From the NCBI GenBank assembly GCA_019454765.1, contig JACFNR010000027.1:1-37037 (forward strand): a DNA stretch of 37,037 bases, read 5' to 3'. Numbering within the stretch: position 1 is the first letter of the stretch; every line of letters begins with the position of its first letter. Shown one piece after another: positions 8,476-15,398 of this stretch. This stretch comes from Trueperaceae bacterium (GTDB lineage: Bacteria; Deinococcota; Deinococci; Deinococcales; Trueperaceae). Position numbers and translations under genes: made by a program. The notes under the pieces were generated by a model. The model was given only the letters and a program-made list of their open reading frames with translations. It was not told the origin of the DNA and did not search any database.

Positions 8476-8867
8476 CGCTGCTTCCTTCCCGCGAAGTGCT
8501 CCCGCAGGAGTGCGGTGAGCGCGGTCTCGTCGAGGCCGAGCTTCTCGGCTTCGACCACGAGCGGTTCTACGTAGCTGGCGGCGAACGCCGCTCGCCGCTC
8601 GGCGAGCAGGGCGCGCCTCGCGCCCGGCGCCACGAACATGCCGATGCCACGCTGCTTGGCCAGGATCCCCTTGTCGACGAGCAGGTTGACGCCCTTCGCT
8701 GCCGTGGCGGGGTTGAGCCGGTAGAACGCCGCGAGCTCGTTCGTGGAGGGCGCCTGGGCGTCCTCGGGCAGGCTGCCGTCGACGATCGAGTCCTCGATGC
8801 GTTCGGCGATCTGCAGGAACAGTGGTCTGGTGTCGTCGATCGTCCGGCCTCCGCTTCCTTGGTTCAT
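8472..8867 (-). CDS. GntR-family regulator, YtrA subfamily
   Basis: A 131-aa protein with an N-terminal winged helix (PLFLQIAERIEDSIVDGSLP, then APSTNELAAFYRLNPATAAKG) and a short helical C-terminal tail of about 45 residues. This size and layout are typical of YtrA-type GntR repressors that autoregulate ABC operons. The start at 8867 is favoured over the longer frame to 8945 because the conserved N-terminus begins about here and a 24-bp palindrome overlaps this ATG. It is the first gene of the operon. Confidence 0.85.
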   Translation of the reverse strand: MNQGSGGRTIDDTRPLFLQIAERIEDSIVDGSLPEDAQAPSTNELAAFYRLNPATAAKGVNLLVDKGILAKQRGIGMFVAPGARRALLAERRAAFAASYVEPLVVEAEKLGLDETALTALLREHFAGRKQR

Positions 8868-8884
8868 TAGTCGAGTAATGAACC
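8861..8884. promoter_or_regulatory. 24-bp operator-like palindrome over the GntR start codon
   Basis: Two perfect 9-bp arms, GGTTCATTA and TAATGAACC, are separated by 6 bp (GTCGAG). The GntR start codon (8865-8867) lies inside one arm, and the predicted transcription start falls in the other. A dimeric YtrA-type repressor bound here would block initiation of its own operon. The site is seen directly; the binding protein is inferred. Confidence 0.75.
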
Positions 8885-8889
8885 GATGG

Positions 8890-8918
8890 AGTGTACGGCT
8901 TGGCGCGGTGTCCGTCAA
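8890..8918 (-). promoter_or_regulatory. Sigma-70-like promoter of the GntR-ABC operon
   Basis: On the minus strand TTGACG (8918-8913) and TACACT (8895-8890) are separated by exactly 17 bp. The expected start is near 8883, inside the palindrome and about 16 nt before the ATG, so the mRNA leader is very short and has no Shine-Dalgarno sequence. Confidence 0.65.
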
Positions 8919-9105
8919 GTGCGGCCGCGCCATGACCCATGTCAACGCGCTACCGCGAATCGGAACGGTTCAATTCGAGGGCTATGCACCGGGCAGCGGT
9001 ACGCCGCCCGCCGCGAACGAGTACCCTGACCCAGGCGAGCCACGCCGCGGCCGGAACCGGCACAGCGTGGTCGCTCGCCATGGCAACTCAGCAGGAGGCA
9101 AGTCG

Positions 9106-9165
9106 ATGTCCAACGTGATCGGTCCCGAAGTCCTCGCGCCCAGCGCCCCGCCAAGGTCGAGCTGA
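9106..9165 (+). CDS. 19-aa leader peptide coupled to ccoN
   Basis: A short open frame, MSNVIGPEVLAPSAPPRSS, begins 7 nt after a strong AGGAGG (9093-9098). Its TGA shares one base with the ccoN ATG (TGATG). The oxidase gene itself has only a weak ribosome site inside this frame, so translating the leader would deliver ribosomes to ccoN. The peptide is not hydrophobic, so it is not an oxidase subunit of the CbaD type. Whether it senses anything is unknown. Confidence 0.55.
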   Translation: MSNVIGPEVLAPSAPPRSS

Positions 9166-10610
9166 TGGCCCAGACCTCGCCGGTGCTGGCCGTCAAACGT
9201 CCGCTCACGGTCAGCAAGACCAGCGTCGAGCCCGTCGCCGACAGCGACAAGCGCTGGACGAGCCTCATCTACTCCTACGCCGGCGCCGCCACGTTCTGGC
9301 TCATCTGGGGCACCCTGGTCGGCCTGTACCTGAGCTACAAGTTCGCGGCGCCCGACGTCGACCACATCTCGTGGCTCTCCTACGGGCGGCTCCGGCCCGT
9401 GCACACGAACACGGTGTTCTGGGGCTGGTCGTCGCTCGCCATGATCGCCGCGGCGCTCTACGTGGTGCCGCGCACGAGCATGCGCCGGTTGTGGTCGTAC
9501 CCCCTCGCCTGGGTAGCCTTCTGGCTCATCAACGTCTCGGTCCTGGCCGGCGACGTGATGCTGATGGCCGGCATCAACAACGCCGGTCAGGAGTACCGCG
9601 AGTACATCTGGCCCGTGCAGCTGGTGTTCGCCGTCGGCGTCATCCTGGTGGCCTACAACCTCGCGCGCACCATCGCCGACAGGGGCATCGAGGAGATCTA
9701 CATCTCCAACTGGTACATCATGGCGGCGTTCCTATGGACCATCCCGCTCGTGGTCTTCGCCTACATCCCCTTCTACCAGCAGAACGCCATCAGCCAGACC
9801 GTCATCCAGGGCTACTACATGCACATGGGCGTGGGCATGTGGTTCACGCCGTTCGTGCTGGGGCTCACCTACTACGTGCTGCCCAAGCTGCTCAACAAGC
9901 CCATCTACTCCTACTCGCTCGGCGTGTTGGCGTTCTGGGCGCAGCTGATCTTCTACACCATGATCGGCGCCCACCACTTCATCTTCGCCCCGACCCCGTG
10001 GTGGATCCAGACTGTCGCCATCATCTTCAGCGTCGCCATGATCATCACGCTCGCGGCCGGCACGGGCAACTTCCTGCTGACCATGAGGGGCGAGGGGCGC
10101 ACCATCGCGCGCTCGTACAGCCTCCCCTTCATCCTGGCCGGCGTGATCTCGTACTTCCTCTTCTCGGCGCAGGGGTCCCTCGAGGCCATCCGCAGCCTGC
10201 AGGGGATCTGGCACTTCACCAACTACACCGTCGCCCACTCGCACCTGACGATGTACGGCTTCGTCGTGCTCCTCATCTGGGGCGCCCTGTACGGCCTGCT
10301 ACCGCGCCTCACGGGCCACGAGCCGCCCGCCTTCTGGGTGGGCGTGCACTTCTGGTTCGCCGTCGTGGGGCTCACGCTCTACTCGTTCGCGCTGATGATC
10401 GGCGGCAGCGTCCAGGGCCTCAGCTGGATGAGCGGCTCCCCGTTCATCGAGTCCGTGAAGGCCATGGCGTCGTTCTGGCTGTGGCGCGCCGTGGGCGGCA
10501 CGCTCATGTTCCTGAGCCACATCATCTTCGCCTTCAACATGTGGGCGATGCGGCCCCGCGCCGCCACCAGTAGTGCGGCCGCCCCGGCGGCCACCGAGGT
10601 GGCGCAGTGA
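9165..10610 (+). CDS. ccoN: cbb3-like (C-family) cytochrome c oxidase catalytic subunit
   Basis: A 481-aa polytopic protein, subunit I of a heme-copper oxidase. The low-spin heme ligand is H80 (RPVHTNT). CuB ligands are H220 (YMHMGVG) and H270-H271 (MIGAHHF). Y264 (LIFYTMIG) aligns with the cross-linked active-site Tyr of cbb3 enzymes. H358 and H360 (AHSHLTMYG) are the high-spin and second low-spin heme ligands. The helix-VII tyrosine and the downstream CcoO-like gene place it in the C family rather than the A or B families; the Glu pattern of NO reductases is not evident. It would reduce O2 at the membrane using electrons from its cytochrome c subunits. First large gene of the operon; its stop overlaps ccoO (GTGA). 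Confidence 0.9.
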   Translation: MAQTSPVLAVKRPLTVSKTSVEPVADSDKRWTSLIYSYAGAATFWLIWGTLVGLYLSYKFAAPDVDHISWLSYGRLRPVHTNTVFWGWSSLAMIAAALYVVPRTSMRRLWSYPLAWVAFWLINVSVLAGDVMLMAGINNAGQEYREYIWPVQLVFAVGVILVAYNLARTIADRGIEEIYISNWYIMAAFLWTIPLVVFAYIPFYQQNAISQTVIQGYYMHMGVGMWFTPFVLGLTYYVLPKLLNKPIYSYSLGVLAFWAQLIFYTMIGAHHFIFAPTPWWIQTVAIIFSVAMIITLAAGTGNFLLTMRGEGRTIARSYSLPFILAGVISYFLFSAQGSLEAIRSLQGIWHFTNYTVAHSHLTMYGFVVLLIWGALYGLLPRLTGHEPPAFWVGVHFWFAVVGLTLYSFALMIGGSVQGLSWMSGSPFIESVKAMASFWLWRAVGGTLMFLSHIIFAFNMWAMRPRAATSSAAAPAATEVAQ

Positions 10611-11884
10611 ACCTCCACAAGAACCACTGGCTCCTCTTCAGCGTGACGTTCTTCGTGTTCGTCGGCCTCTCGCTGATCATCGCCATCTTCCCCGCTATGT
10701 GGGTGCAGGACAACTCCGAGCCGCTGCCGGGAGCCGTGCCCCTCACGGCGCTCGAGCGCGAGGGGCTCGGCGTCTACGTCGCCGAGGGGTGCGTGGCCTG
10801 CCACACCCAGCAGGTGCGTCCGCTCGAGATGGATCAGGCGTGGGGGCGCCCCGCCGCGCCCGGCGACTACGCCTACGTCACGCCCCTCGGCGTCTGGGCG
10901 CCCTACGCCCCCGCCGTGCTCGGCAGCGAGCGCAACGGCCCGGACCTGACGAACGTCGGCGCGCGCCAGGCGAGCGACGTGTGGCAGTACATCCACCTCT
11001 ACAACCCGCGCGCGGTGGTCCCCGACTCGGTCATGCCCGCCTACCCGTGGCTCTTCGACCGCGTCGCCGACGCGCCCCCCGGCAAGGCCGTGCCCGTCCC
11101 CGCCGCGTTCGCGCCGAAGGACGGCTCGAAGGTCGTCCCCAACGCACGCGGCGAGGCGCTCGTCGCCTACCTGCTCTCCCTGAAGCAGGTGTCGCTGACG
11201 GCCGCGCCGGCCGCCGAGGCCGCACCCGCCGCCGCAACGTCGGCGGCCACGGGAGCGCCCGGGACCGCCCCCGCCACTGAAGTTCCCGCGGCCGCCCCGC
11301 CCGCGGCCGCGCCCGAAGCGCCTGCCGCCGAGACTCCGGCCGCCGAGCCGGCCGCCGCCGAGCCGTCTGCCGCCGAGGTCCCCGCCGCCGAACCGTCTGC
11401 CGCCGAGCCGGCCGCCGCCGAGCCCGTGACCCAGGGCGCCGCTGCGGCCACGACGGGGTCGGCCACCACCGAGGCCGCCACCGCCGAGGCCGCTGCTGCG
11501 GAGCCCACCACCGCCGAGGCGGCGCAGCCGGCCGCGCCCGTGGAATGGGACGAGGCGCTCGGCGAGTCGACGTTCATGGCCTCCTGCGCGGCTTGTCACC
11601 AGGCGACGGGGCAGGGCATCGTGGGCGCCTTCCCGCCCCTGGTGGGCAACGCGGTGGTCGGTGCCGACGACCCGGCCGAACACATCGCCACGGTGCTTTA
11701 CGGCAAGCCGGGGGGCGGCGTGATCGACGGCGTGACCTACACCTCTCCCATGCCGCCCTTCGCCGCCCAACTCAGCGACGAGCAGATCGCGGCCGTCATC
11801 AACCACGAGCGCACCAGCTGGGGCAACTCGGCCACGCTCGTGACGCCCGATGCCGTCGCGGCCGCCAGGAAGGCAGGACAGTGA
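10607..11884 (+). CDS. ccoO: CcoO-like monoheme cytochrome fused to a second cytochrome c domain
   Basis: A 425-aa protein with a GTG start overlapping the ccoN stop. Residues about 8-32 form one membrane anchor. The first heme site is CVACH at 62-66, followed by QQVRPLE, NGPDLTNVGAR and the MPAYPWL segment carrying the axial Met, all typical of CcoO/FixO. Standard CcoO ends near residue 200. Here an Ala/Pro/Glu linker of about 120 residues follows, then a second cytochrome c domain with CAACH at 327-331. The fusion puts a CcoP-like electron entry domain on the CcoO chain. The C-terminal domain closely resembles the cytochrome domain of the gene at 12158. The protein faces the periplasm. Confidence 0.88.
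   Translation: MNLHKNHWLLFSVTFFVFVGLSLIIAIFPAMWVQDNSEPLPGAVPLTALEREGLGVYVAEGCVACHTQQVRPLEMDQAWGRPAAPGDYAYVTPLGVWAPYAPAVLGSERNGPDLTNVGARQASDVWQYIHLYNPRAVVPDSVMPAYPWLFDRVADAPPGKAVPVPAAFAPKDGSKVVPNARGEALVAYLLSLKQVSLTAAPAAEAAPAAATSAATGAPGTAPATEVPAAAPPAAAPEAPAAETPAAEPAAAEPSAAEVPAAEPSAAEPAAAEPVTQGAAAATTGSATTEAATAEAAAAEPTTAEAAQPAAPVEWDEALGESTFMASCAACHQATGQGIVGAFPPLVGNAVVGADDPAEHIATVLYGKPGGGVIDGVTYTSPMPPFAAQLSDEQIAAVINHERTSWGNSATLVTPDAVAAARKAGQ
11341..11424 (+). repeat. Low-complexity Ala/Pro/Glu linker repeats in ccoO
   Basis: The coding sequence for the inter-domain linker contains short GC-rich repeats encoding runs of PAAEPSAAE and PAAAEP. A 24-bp stretch at 11341-11364 recurs exactly at 11401-11424, 60 bp downstream. 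Such repeats can change copy number and so vary linker length between strains. Confidence 0.7.
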
Positions 11885-12147
11885 CCCAGCTACTCCGCCT
11901 CGTGACGACGTTGCAGCACGAGATGCACGGCGCGGCCGCGGCCGGCGCCGCCCAGCCCGACGACTTCTCCCTGCGGACGGCGGACCATCACGCCATGGCG
12001 CCGCAGGGGGGTTACGAGTACGTGCTCGTGATCATCGGCGTCGTCGTGACCGTGCTGCTGACCATCTACACGATCAAGCTACTCGTCAAGCCCGGCGAGG
12101 TCGGCCCCGGACACATCAAGCGCAAGATCTTGACGGGCGACCGGTGA
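11881..12147 (+). CDS. Small one-helix membrane protein of the oxidase operon
   Basis: An 88-aa protein if started at the GTG at 11881, which overlaps the ccoO stop by 4 bp. One membrane helix lies at about 46-67 (VLVIIGVVVTVLLTIYTIKLL), followed by a basic cytoplasmic tail ending KRKILTGDR. Size and position recall CcoQ-type accessory subunits, but the sequence does not match a motif I recognise. Internal ATGs at 11923 and 11997 are alternative starts; the latter would leave just the helix and tail. The residues before the helix are His- and Met-containing. It is likely an assembly or stability subunit of this oxidase. Confidence 0.65.
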   Translation: MTQLLRLVTTLQHEMHGAAAAGAAQPDDFSLRTADHHAMAPQGGYEYVLVIIGVVVTVLLTIYTIKLLVKPGEVGPGHIKRKILTGDR

Positions 12148-12157
12148 GGGGGGCGGC

Positions 12158-13054
12158 ATGACCGACCGTAACGAAGAGGGCCGCCGCGCGGACGAGGCCG
12201 CCGCCACGGTCACGGGCGGCGCCGGCGCGGCCGGGGACCAGACCCGCGTCGACGTCTACCTGGACGGCGGCGAGCAACCCATCGTCAGCTACCGCCCGCC
12301 GGTCAGCTTCGAGCTCGACTCCACTCAGCTGGAGGACGGGCAGCACGTCCTGCGCATCGAGGCGTTCGACTCGAGCGGCAACAAGGGCGTTCGCACCGTG
12401 CCTTTCAGCGTCAGGAACGGACCCGGCATCGCCGTGCACGGCATAACGCCCGGCGACGTCCTCGACGGCAAGATCGAGGTGCTGGTCAACTCGTACGGCG
12501 GCGTGGGCGAGAAGGCGTGGGAGCCGTCGCGAGCGGAGACGCCAGCCCCCATCCCCACCTGGACCTGGGTGCTGGTGCTCCTGATCGCTGCGTTCGGCGT
12601 GTTCTACGGCGTGCGTCACTGGAACCCGTCGGCGGACTTCGCGGCCACGCCGACCTTCAGCTCGACCACCGTCCAGACCAGCCAGGCGCCGGGCGCCGCC
12701 GCCGGCCCGGCCGGCGCTCCCAGTGGTCAGGGTGGCGGAGCCAAGGGCGAGGCGCTCTACGCCAACCTCTGCTCCGCCTGCCACCAGGCCACCGGCCAGG
12801 GCCTGCCCGGCGTCTTCCCGCCGCTGGCGGGCGACCCGGTCGTCACGGCCGACGACCCCACCGAGCACATCACCACCGTCCTGCACGGCAAGCAGGGCTC
12901 CACCATCGACGGGGTGACCTACGCCTCCGCCATGCCCGCCTTCGCGGGCCAGCTCTCCGACGAGGAGGTGGCCGCCGTGATCAACCACGAGCGGACCAGC
13001 TTCGGGAACGCCGCGCCGACCGTCACGGCTGAGCAGGTCGGCGCCCTGCGCTGA
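12158..13054 (+). CDS. Membrane-anchored cytochrome c with N-terminal Ig-like domain (CcoP-like)
   Basis: A 298-aa protein without signal peptide. Residues about 29-86 form an Ig-like beta domain (VDVYLDGG, FELDSTQLEDGQHVLRIEAF, DSSGNKG). A shorter strand-rich segment follows at about 90-115. A single helix at about 133-151 is preceded by PIPTW, similar to the PLPRW anchor start of CcoP. A linker then leads to a class I cytochrome c with CSACH at 205-209 and a likely axial Met in SAMPAF. With the heme domain in the periplasm, the Ig-like domain should be cytoplasmic, which is unusual. The protein takes the place of CcoP as last gene of the operon; the canonical diheme CcoP is absent. Confidence 0.8.
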   Translation: MTDRNEEGRRADEAAATVTGGAGAAGDQTRVDVYLDGGEQPIVSYRPPVSFELDSTQLEDGQHVLRIEAFDSSGNKGVRTVPFSVRNGPGIAVHGITPGDVLDGKIEVLVNSYGGVGEKAWEPSRAETPAPIPTWTWVLVLLIAAFGVFYGVRHWNPSADFAATPTFSSTTVQTSQAPGAAAGPAGAPSGQGGGAKGEALYANLCSACHQATGQGLPGVFPPLAGDPVVTADDPTEHITTVLHGKQGSTIDGVTYASAMPAFAGQLSDEEVAAVINHERTSFGNAAPTVTAEQVGALR

Positions 13055-13078
13055 GCGGTCTCCCGAGAGGGCGTTGTC

Positions 13079-13112
13079 GTGGTGGGTGCACCGGACGAGG
13101 TGCGCCCACCAC
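13079..13112. terminator. Hairpin between convergent genes
   Basis: A 14-bp stem, GTGGTGGGTGCACC with GGTGCGCCCACCAC, has a 6-nt loop and one mismatch. It sits 24 bp after the oxidase operon and just before the end of the minus-strand NodB-like gene. There is no U-tract; it could end both transcripts. Confidence 0.6.
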
Positions 13113-13128
13113 CCGGTGGCGCCCGACG

Positions 13129-14490
13129 TCAGTCGCCGAAGAGCGCCTCCGACAAGAGCACGACGTCCACGTCGGCTGCCGCGAGGTGCGCCAGGATCGA
13201 CGCCAGGTCCTCCATGTAGTAGTAGGTGTCGACGTCAGAGCCGCGGGGGTAGACCTGGTGGAACACGAGCACCAGCCAGGCGCGCTCGGTGGCGGCCCGG
13301 TCTATCAGCGCGTTGATCGCCGACGGGGGGTCGGCCGCGCCGAGGCTCACCGCCCGGATGCGGTAGGGGTCGGCGGGTGGCCACGTCTCGAGACCCTGGT
13401 CGCGCACGATCGTCCGTCCGGCCGCGAAGTAGCGCCGGACCTGCGCTAGCGACTCCGCGTCGTAACCGCCGTAGGGGTAGGCGATCAGGTCGACCCCGCG
13501 CTGGAAGCCGTTCTCCAGCAGCCACGTCTTCACCCGCGCCAGCTCGGCCGTGAGCGCTTCCGGCGTGAGCGTGTCGAGGCCGCCGTCCTCCAGCAGGCTC
13601 GCCTGGTGGGCGATGACCTCCCAACCGGCGAAGCGCTCGGCCGTCAACAGCTGGTCGACCGTCATGAAGGTGTCGACGCCCACGAGGTCGACGATGGCGG
13701 CGATGCTGGCGCGGATGCCGAGCCGTTGCGCCAGCGGCAGGGCGAAGGCGAAGGCGCCGTCGCGGGCGTCGTCGAAGACGAGCGAGACCTTGCCGCGGGC
13801 CGGGAGGTCGAGCGCGCCGAGGTAGTCGAACCAGGCCGTGACGGGGCCGGTGCCGTCGTCCGCGAGGCTGAGTTGCATGTCGGTGACGGCGGCGAGGTCG
13901 ATGGTGGGCCGGCCGCCGGTCGCCGTCGTGCCCAGCCCCACCGTGATCGTGAACCACTCGCCGTCGTGGCCGTAGGAGAAGGCCGGGTCGGCCACGCCCG
14001 TCAGCACCGGGAACGAGTCGTAGGTCTCGAAGCCGTCGGCGCTCAGGTAGAGCGACAGGTAGCTCAGGTGCTCGAGCCCGCTCAGCCTGAGCGTGAGGGT
14101 CAGGAAGCTCCCGCTCAAGTCGATGGGGTTCAGGTTGGTGGCGCGAACGTTCACCTGCAGGGCGTCGCCGTCGGTGTCGACGCGCAGCGAGCGCGTGCCG
14201 ACGAGGACCTCCTCCAGGTCGGCGGCGGCCACGCCGGCGGTGGTCTGCTTCACGAACGGCGTGTCGTACTGGAACGTGTCGATCGGCGTGCCCGGACCGG
14301 CGACGCGCGCCACCGCGTTCGGCCTGAGCTCGAGCGGCGCCGGCTGCGCGGCGCCTTGCGCGTTCGCCGGGGACGGTGGCGCGGCGCACCAGACCGCCAG
14401 CGCCAGGGCGATCCGGATGACGGCGCTCCGGCGTCGATCGGCCGCCACGGCGGCTCGGCTGCTATGAGGCGGTCGGGTCGTGGTCGTCAT
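13129..14490 (-). CDS. Secreted NodB-type polysaccharide deacetylase-like protein
   Basis: A 453-aa protein with an N-terminal signal sequence (hydrophobic 23-40, cleavage near ANAQ). Residues about 50-220 form a beta-rich module resembling a carbohydrate-binding domain. The C-terminal half (from about 232) is NodB-like: a beta strand with FDDARDG (D240-D241), then H295 in EVIAHQASL, then AYPYGGYDAES and LVLVFHQVYPRG. The usual metal pair is a His-x3-His, but the second position here is Leu299, so the metal site looks incomplete. It may deacetylate or merely bind cell-wall or capsule sugar. It follows the SufR-like regulator by 27 bp on the same strand and may be co-transcribed. Confidence 0.7.
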   Translation of the reverse strand: MTTTTRPPHSSRAAVAADRRRSAVIRIALALAVWCAAPPSPANAQGAAQPAPLELRPNAVARVAGPGTPIDTFQYDTPFVKQTTAGVAAADLEEVLVGTRSLRVDTDGDALQVNVRATNLNPIDLSGSFLTLTLRLSGLEHLSYLSLYLSADGFETYDSFPVLTGVADPAFSYGHDGEWFTITVGLGTTATGGRPTIDLAAVTDMQLSLADDGTGPVTAWFDYLGALDLPARGKVSLVFDDARDGAFAFALPLAQRLGIRASIAAIVDLVGVDTFMTVDQLLTAERFAGWEVIAHQASLLEDGGLDTLTPEALTAELARVKTWLLENGFQRGVDLIAYPYGGYDAESLAQVRRYFAAGRTIVRDQGLETWPPADPYRIRAVSLGAADPPSAINALIDRAATERAWLVLVFHQVYPRGSDVDTYYYMEDLASILAHLAAADVDVVLLSEALFGD

Positions 14491-14517
14491 CCGCCCATTA
14501 TCGCCGCCCCGGCCGCG

Positions 14518-15186
14518 TCAGGGAGGACCCTGGCCCTTCTGCGCCTCGGCGAGGCGCGCGAACACGCAACTCGACTCCCCGTCCGCCATGCAGGAGGTGA
14601 GGCCGAGCGGCTCGCCCAACAGGAGCGACACGAGCCGCTCGTCGAAGCGGCACACGGCGCGCGTCTCGTTGGCGACGTTGTGGAACACGCAGTTGACGGC
14701 GGCCACCCCCACGCCGCCCGGTGCCACCGCGGCGTGGTACCCGAGCTGGTCGAGGATGGTGACGACCGCCGCGCGTCGGGCCTCTGGGTCGAGGCCCACG
14801 AGGTACGGGAGCCACTCCGCCGCGACGTCGTCGGCCATGGTCATCAGCACCTCTTCGGCCGTGTCGTCGCCGACCCGCTCCCGGATGGCGCGGAAGAGGT
14901 TCAGCGAGAGCAGGTCGTAGCGGCGCGGGAACGACTCGAGCCCCTGATGGGTCAGGCCGTAGGTGCGGCTGGGGCGGCGGCCGCTCGGCCGCGAGCCGAC
15001 GTGCACCACCAGCCCGTCGCGTTCGAGCGCCGTGACCTGTTGCCTCACGGCCGTGCGCGTCACGCCGAGGCGGCCCGCCAGCTCGTCGAGGGTCAGCCCT
15101 GCCGGCTTCGCCCTCAACAACTCCTCGAGCAGGGCGTCTCGCGTCGCCTTCGGCGGCGTGCTCGTCTGTGGTGACGCTCGCGTCAT
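14518..15186 (-). CDS. SufR-like winged-helix regulator with Fe-S cluster cysteines
   Basis: A 222-aa protein from the ATG at 15186. The open frame continues to a GTG at 15222, but its first codons are the parS-like site, so I reject that start. Residues about 31-63 are a DeoR/ArsR-type helix-turn-helix (TLDELAGRLGVTRTAVRQQV) with a wing. The C-terminal domain carries C166, C179, C199 and C207, spaced like the cluster ligands of SufR-type [4Fe-4S] regulators. Such proteins control iron-sulfur assembly or redox genes. No suf genes are in the window; the nearest candidates are the divergent secreted protein and the downstream NodB-like gene. Confidence 0.78.
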   Translation of the reverse strand: MTRASPQTSTPPKATRDALLEELLRAKPAGLTLDELAGRLGVTRTAVRQQVTALERDGLVVHVGSRPSGRRPSRTYGLTHQGLESFPRRYDLLSLNLFRAIRERVGDDTAEEVLMTMADDVAAEWLPYLVGLDPEARRAAVVTILDQLGYHAAVAPGGVGVAAVNCVFHNVANETRAVCRFDERLVSLLLGEPLGLTSCMADGESSCVFARLAEAQKGQGPP

Positions 15187-15205
15187 GGTCGCTCTCGTGG
15201 TCGAT

Positions 15206-15221
15206 TGTTCCACGTGAAACA
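15206..15221. promoter_or_regulatory. parS-like 16-bp site (ParB binding)
   Basis: The 16-mer TGTTCCACGTGAAACA matches the bacterial parS consensus TGTTNCACGTGAAACA at every defined base. ParB binds such sites to start chromosome segregation, and they usually cluster near the replication origin. It lies between a regulator and a divergent gene, 20 bp upstream of the regulator ATG. An operator read as a CACGTG box is the alternative. No parA or parB gene is in the window. Confidence 0.7.
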
Positions 15222-15322
15222 CCCCGGCGGCCGCTGGGATGGACCGTTCGGCGCGGCCCGCCGTCCGGGCGCGCGCTCGACTCCCTTAGTAGCCCCTACC
15301 GGCCAACAATAACATAAACGGC

Positions 15323-15350
15323 TTGCATTTTCGTCAGAGAGTGTTACAAT
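15323..15350 (+). promoter_or_regulatory. Sigma-70-like promoter for the DUF5602-like gene
   Basis: TTGCAT (15323-15328) and TACAAT (15345-15350) are 16 bp apart in a locally AT-rich stretch that stands out from the GC-rich surroundings. Transcription would start near 15357, giving a leader of about 40 nt before the GGAAGGAG ribosome site. Confidence 0.7.
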
Positions 15351-15398
15351 GCACTTCGGTAAGCGCGTTCCCCGTGAATGCGGGAAGGAGCAATCGTT

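Noticed and set aside
7570-8940. A 456-codon version of the ABC ATPase
   Set aside because: The extra N-terminus is an off-frame translation of the GntR gene; the conserved ABC start is at 8475.
8885-9105. A search for an oxygen-sensor (FNR-type) site and promoter upstream of the oxidase operon
   Set aside because: No TTGAT-N4-ATCAA site and no convincing -35/-10 pair for the plus strand could be found; only the minus-strand promoter at 8890-8918 is clear.
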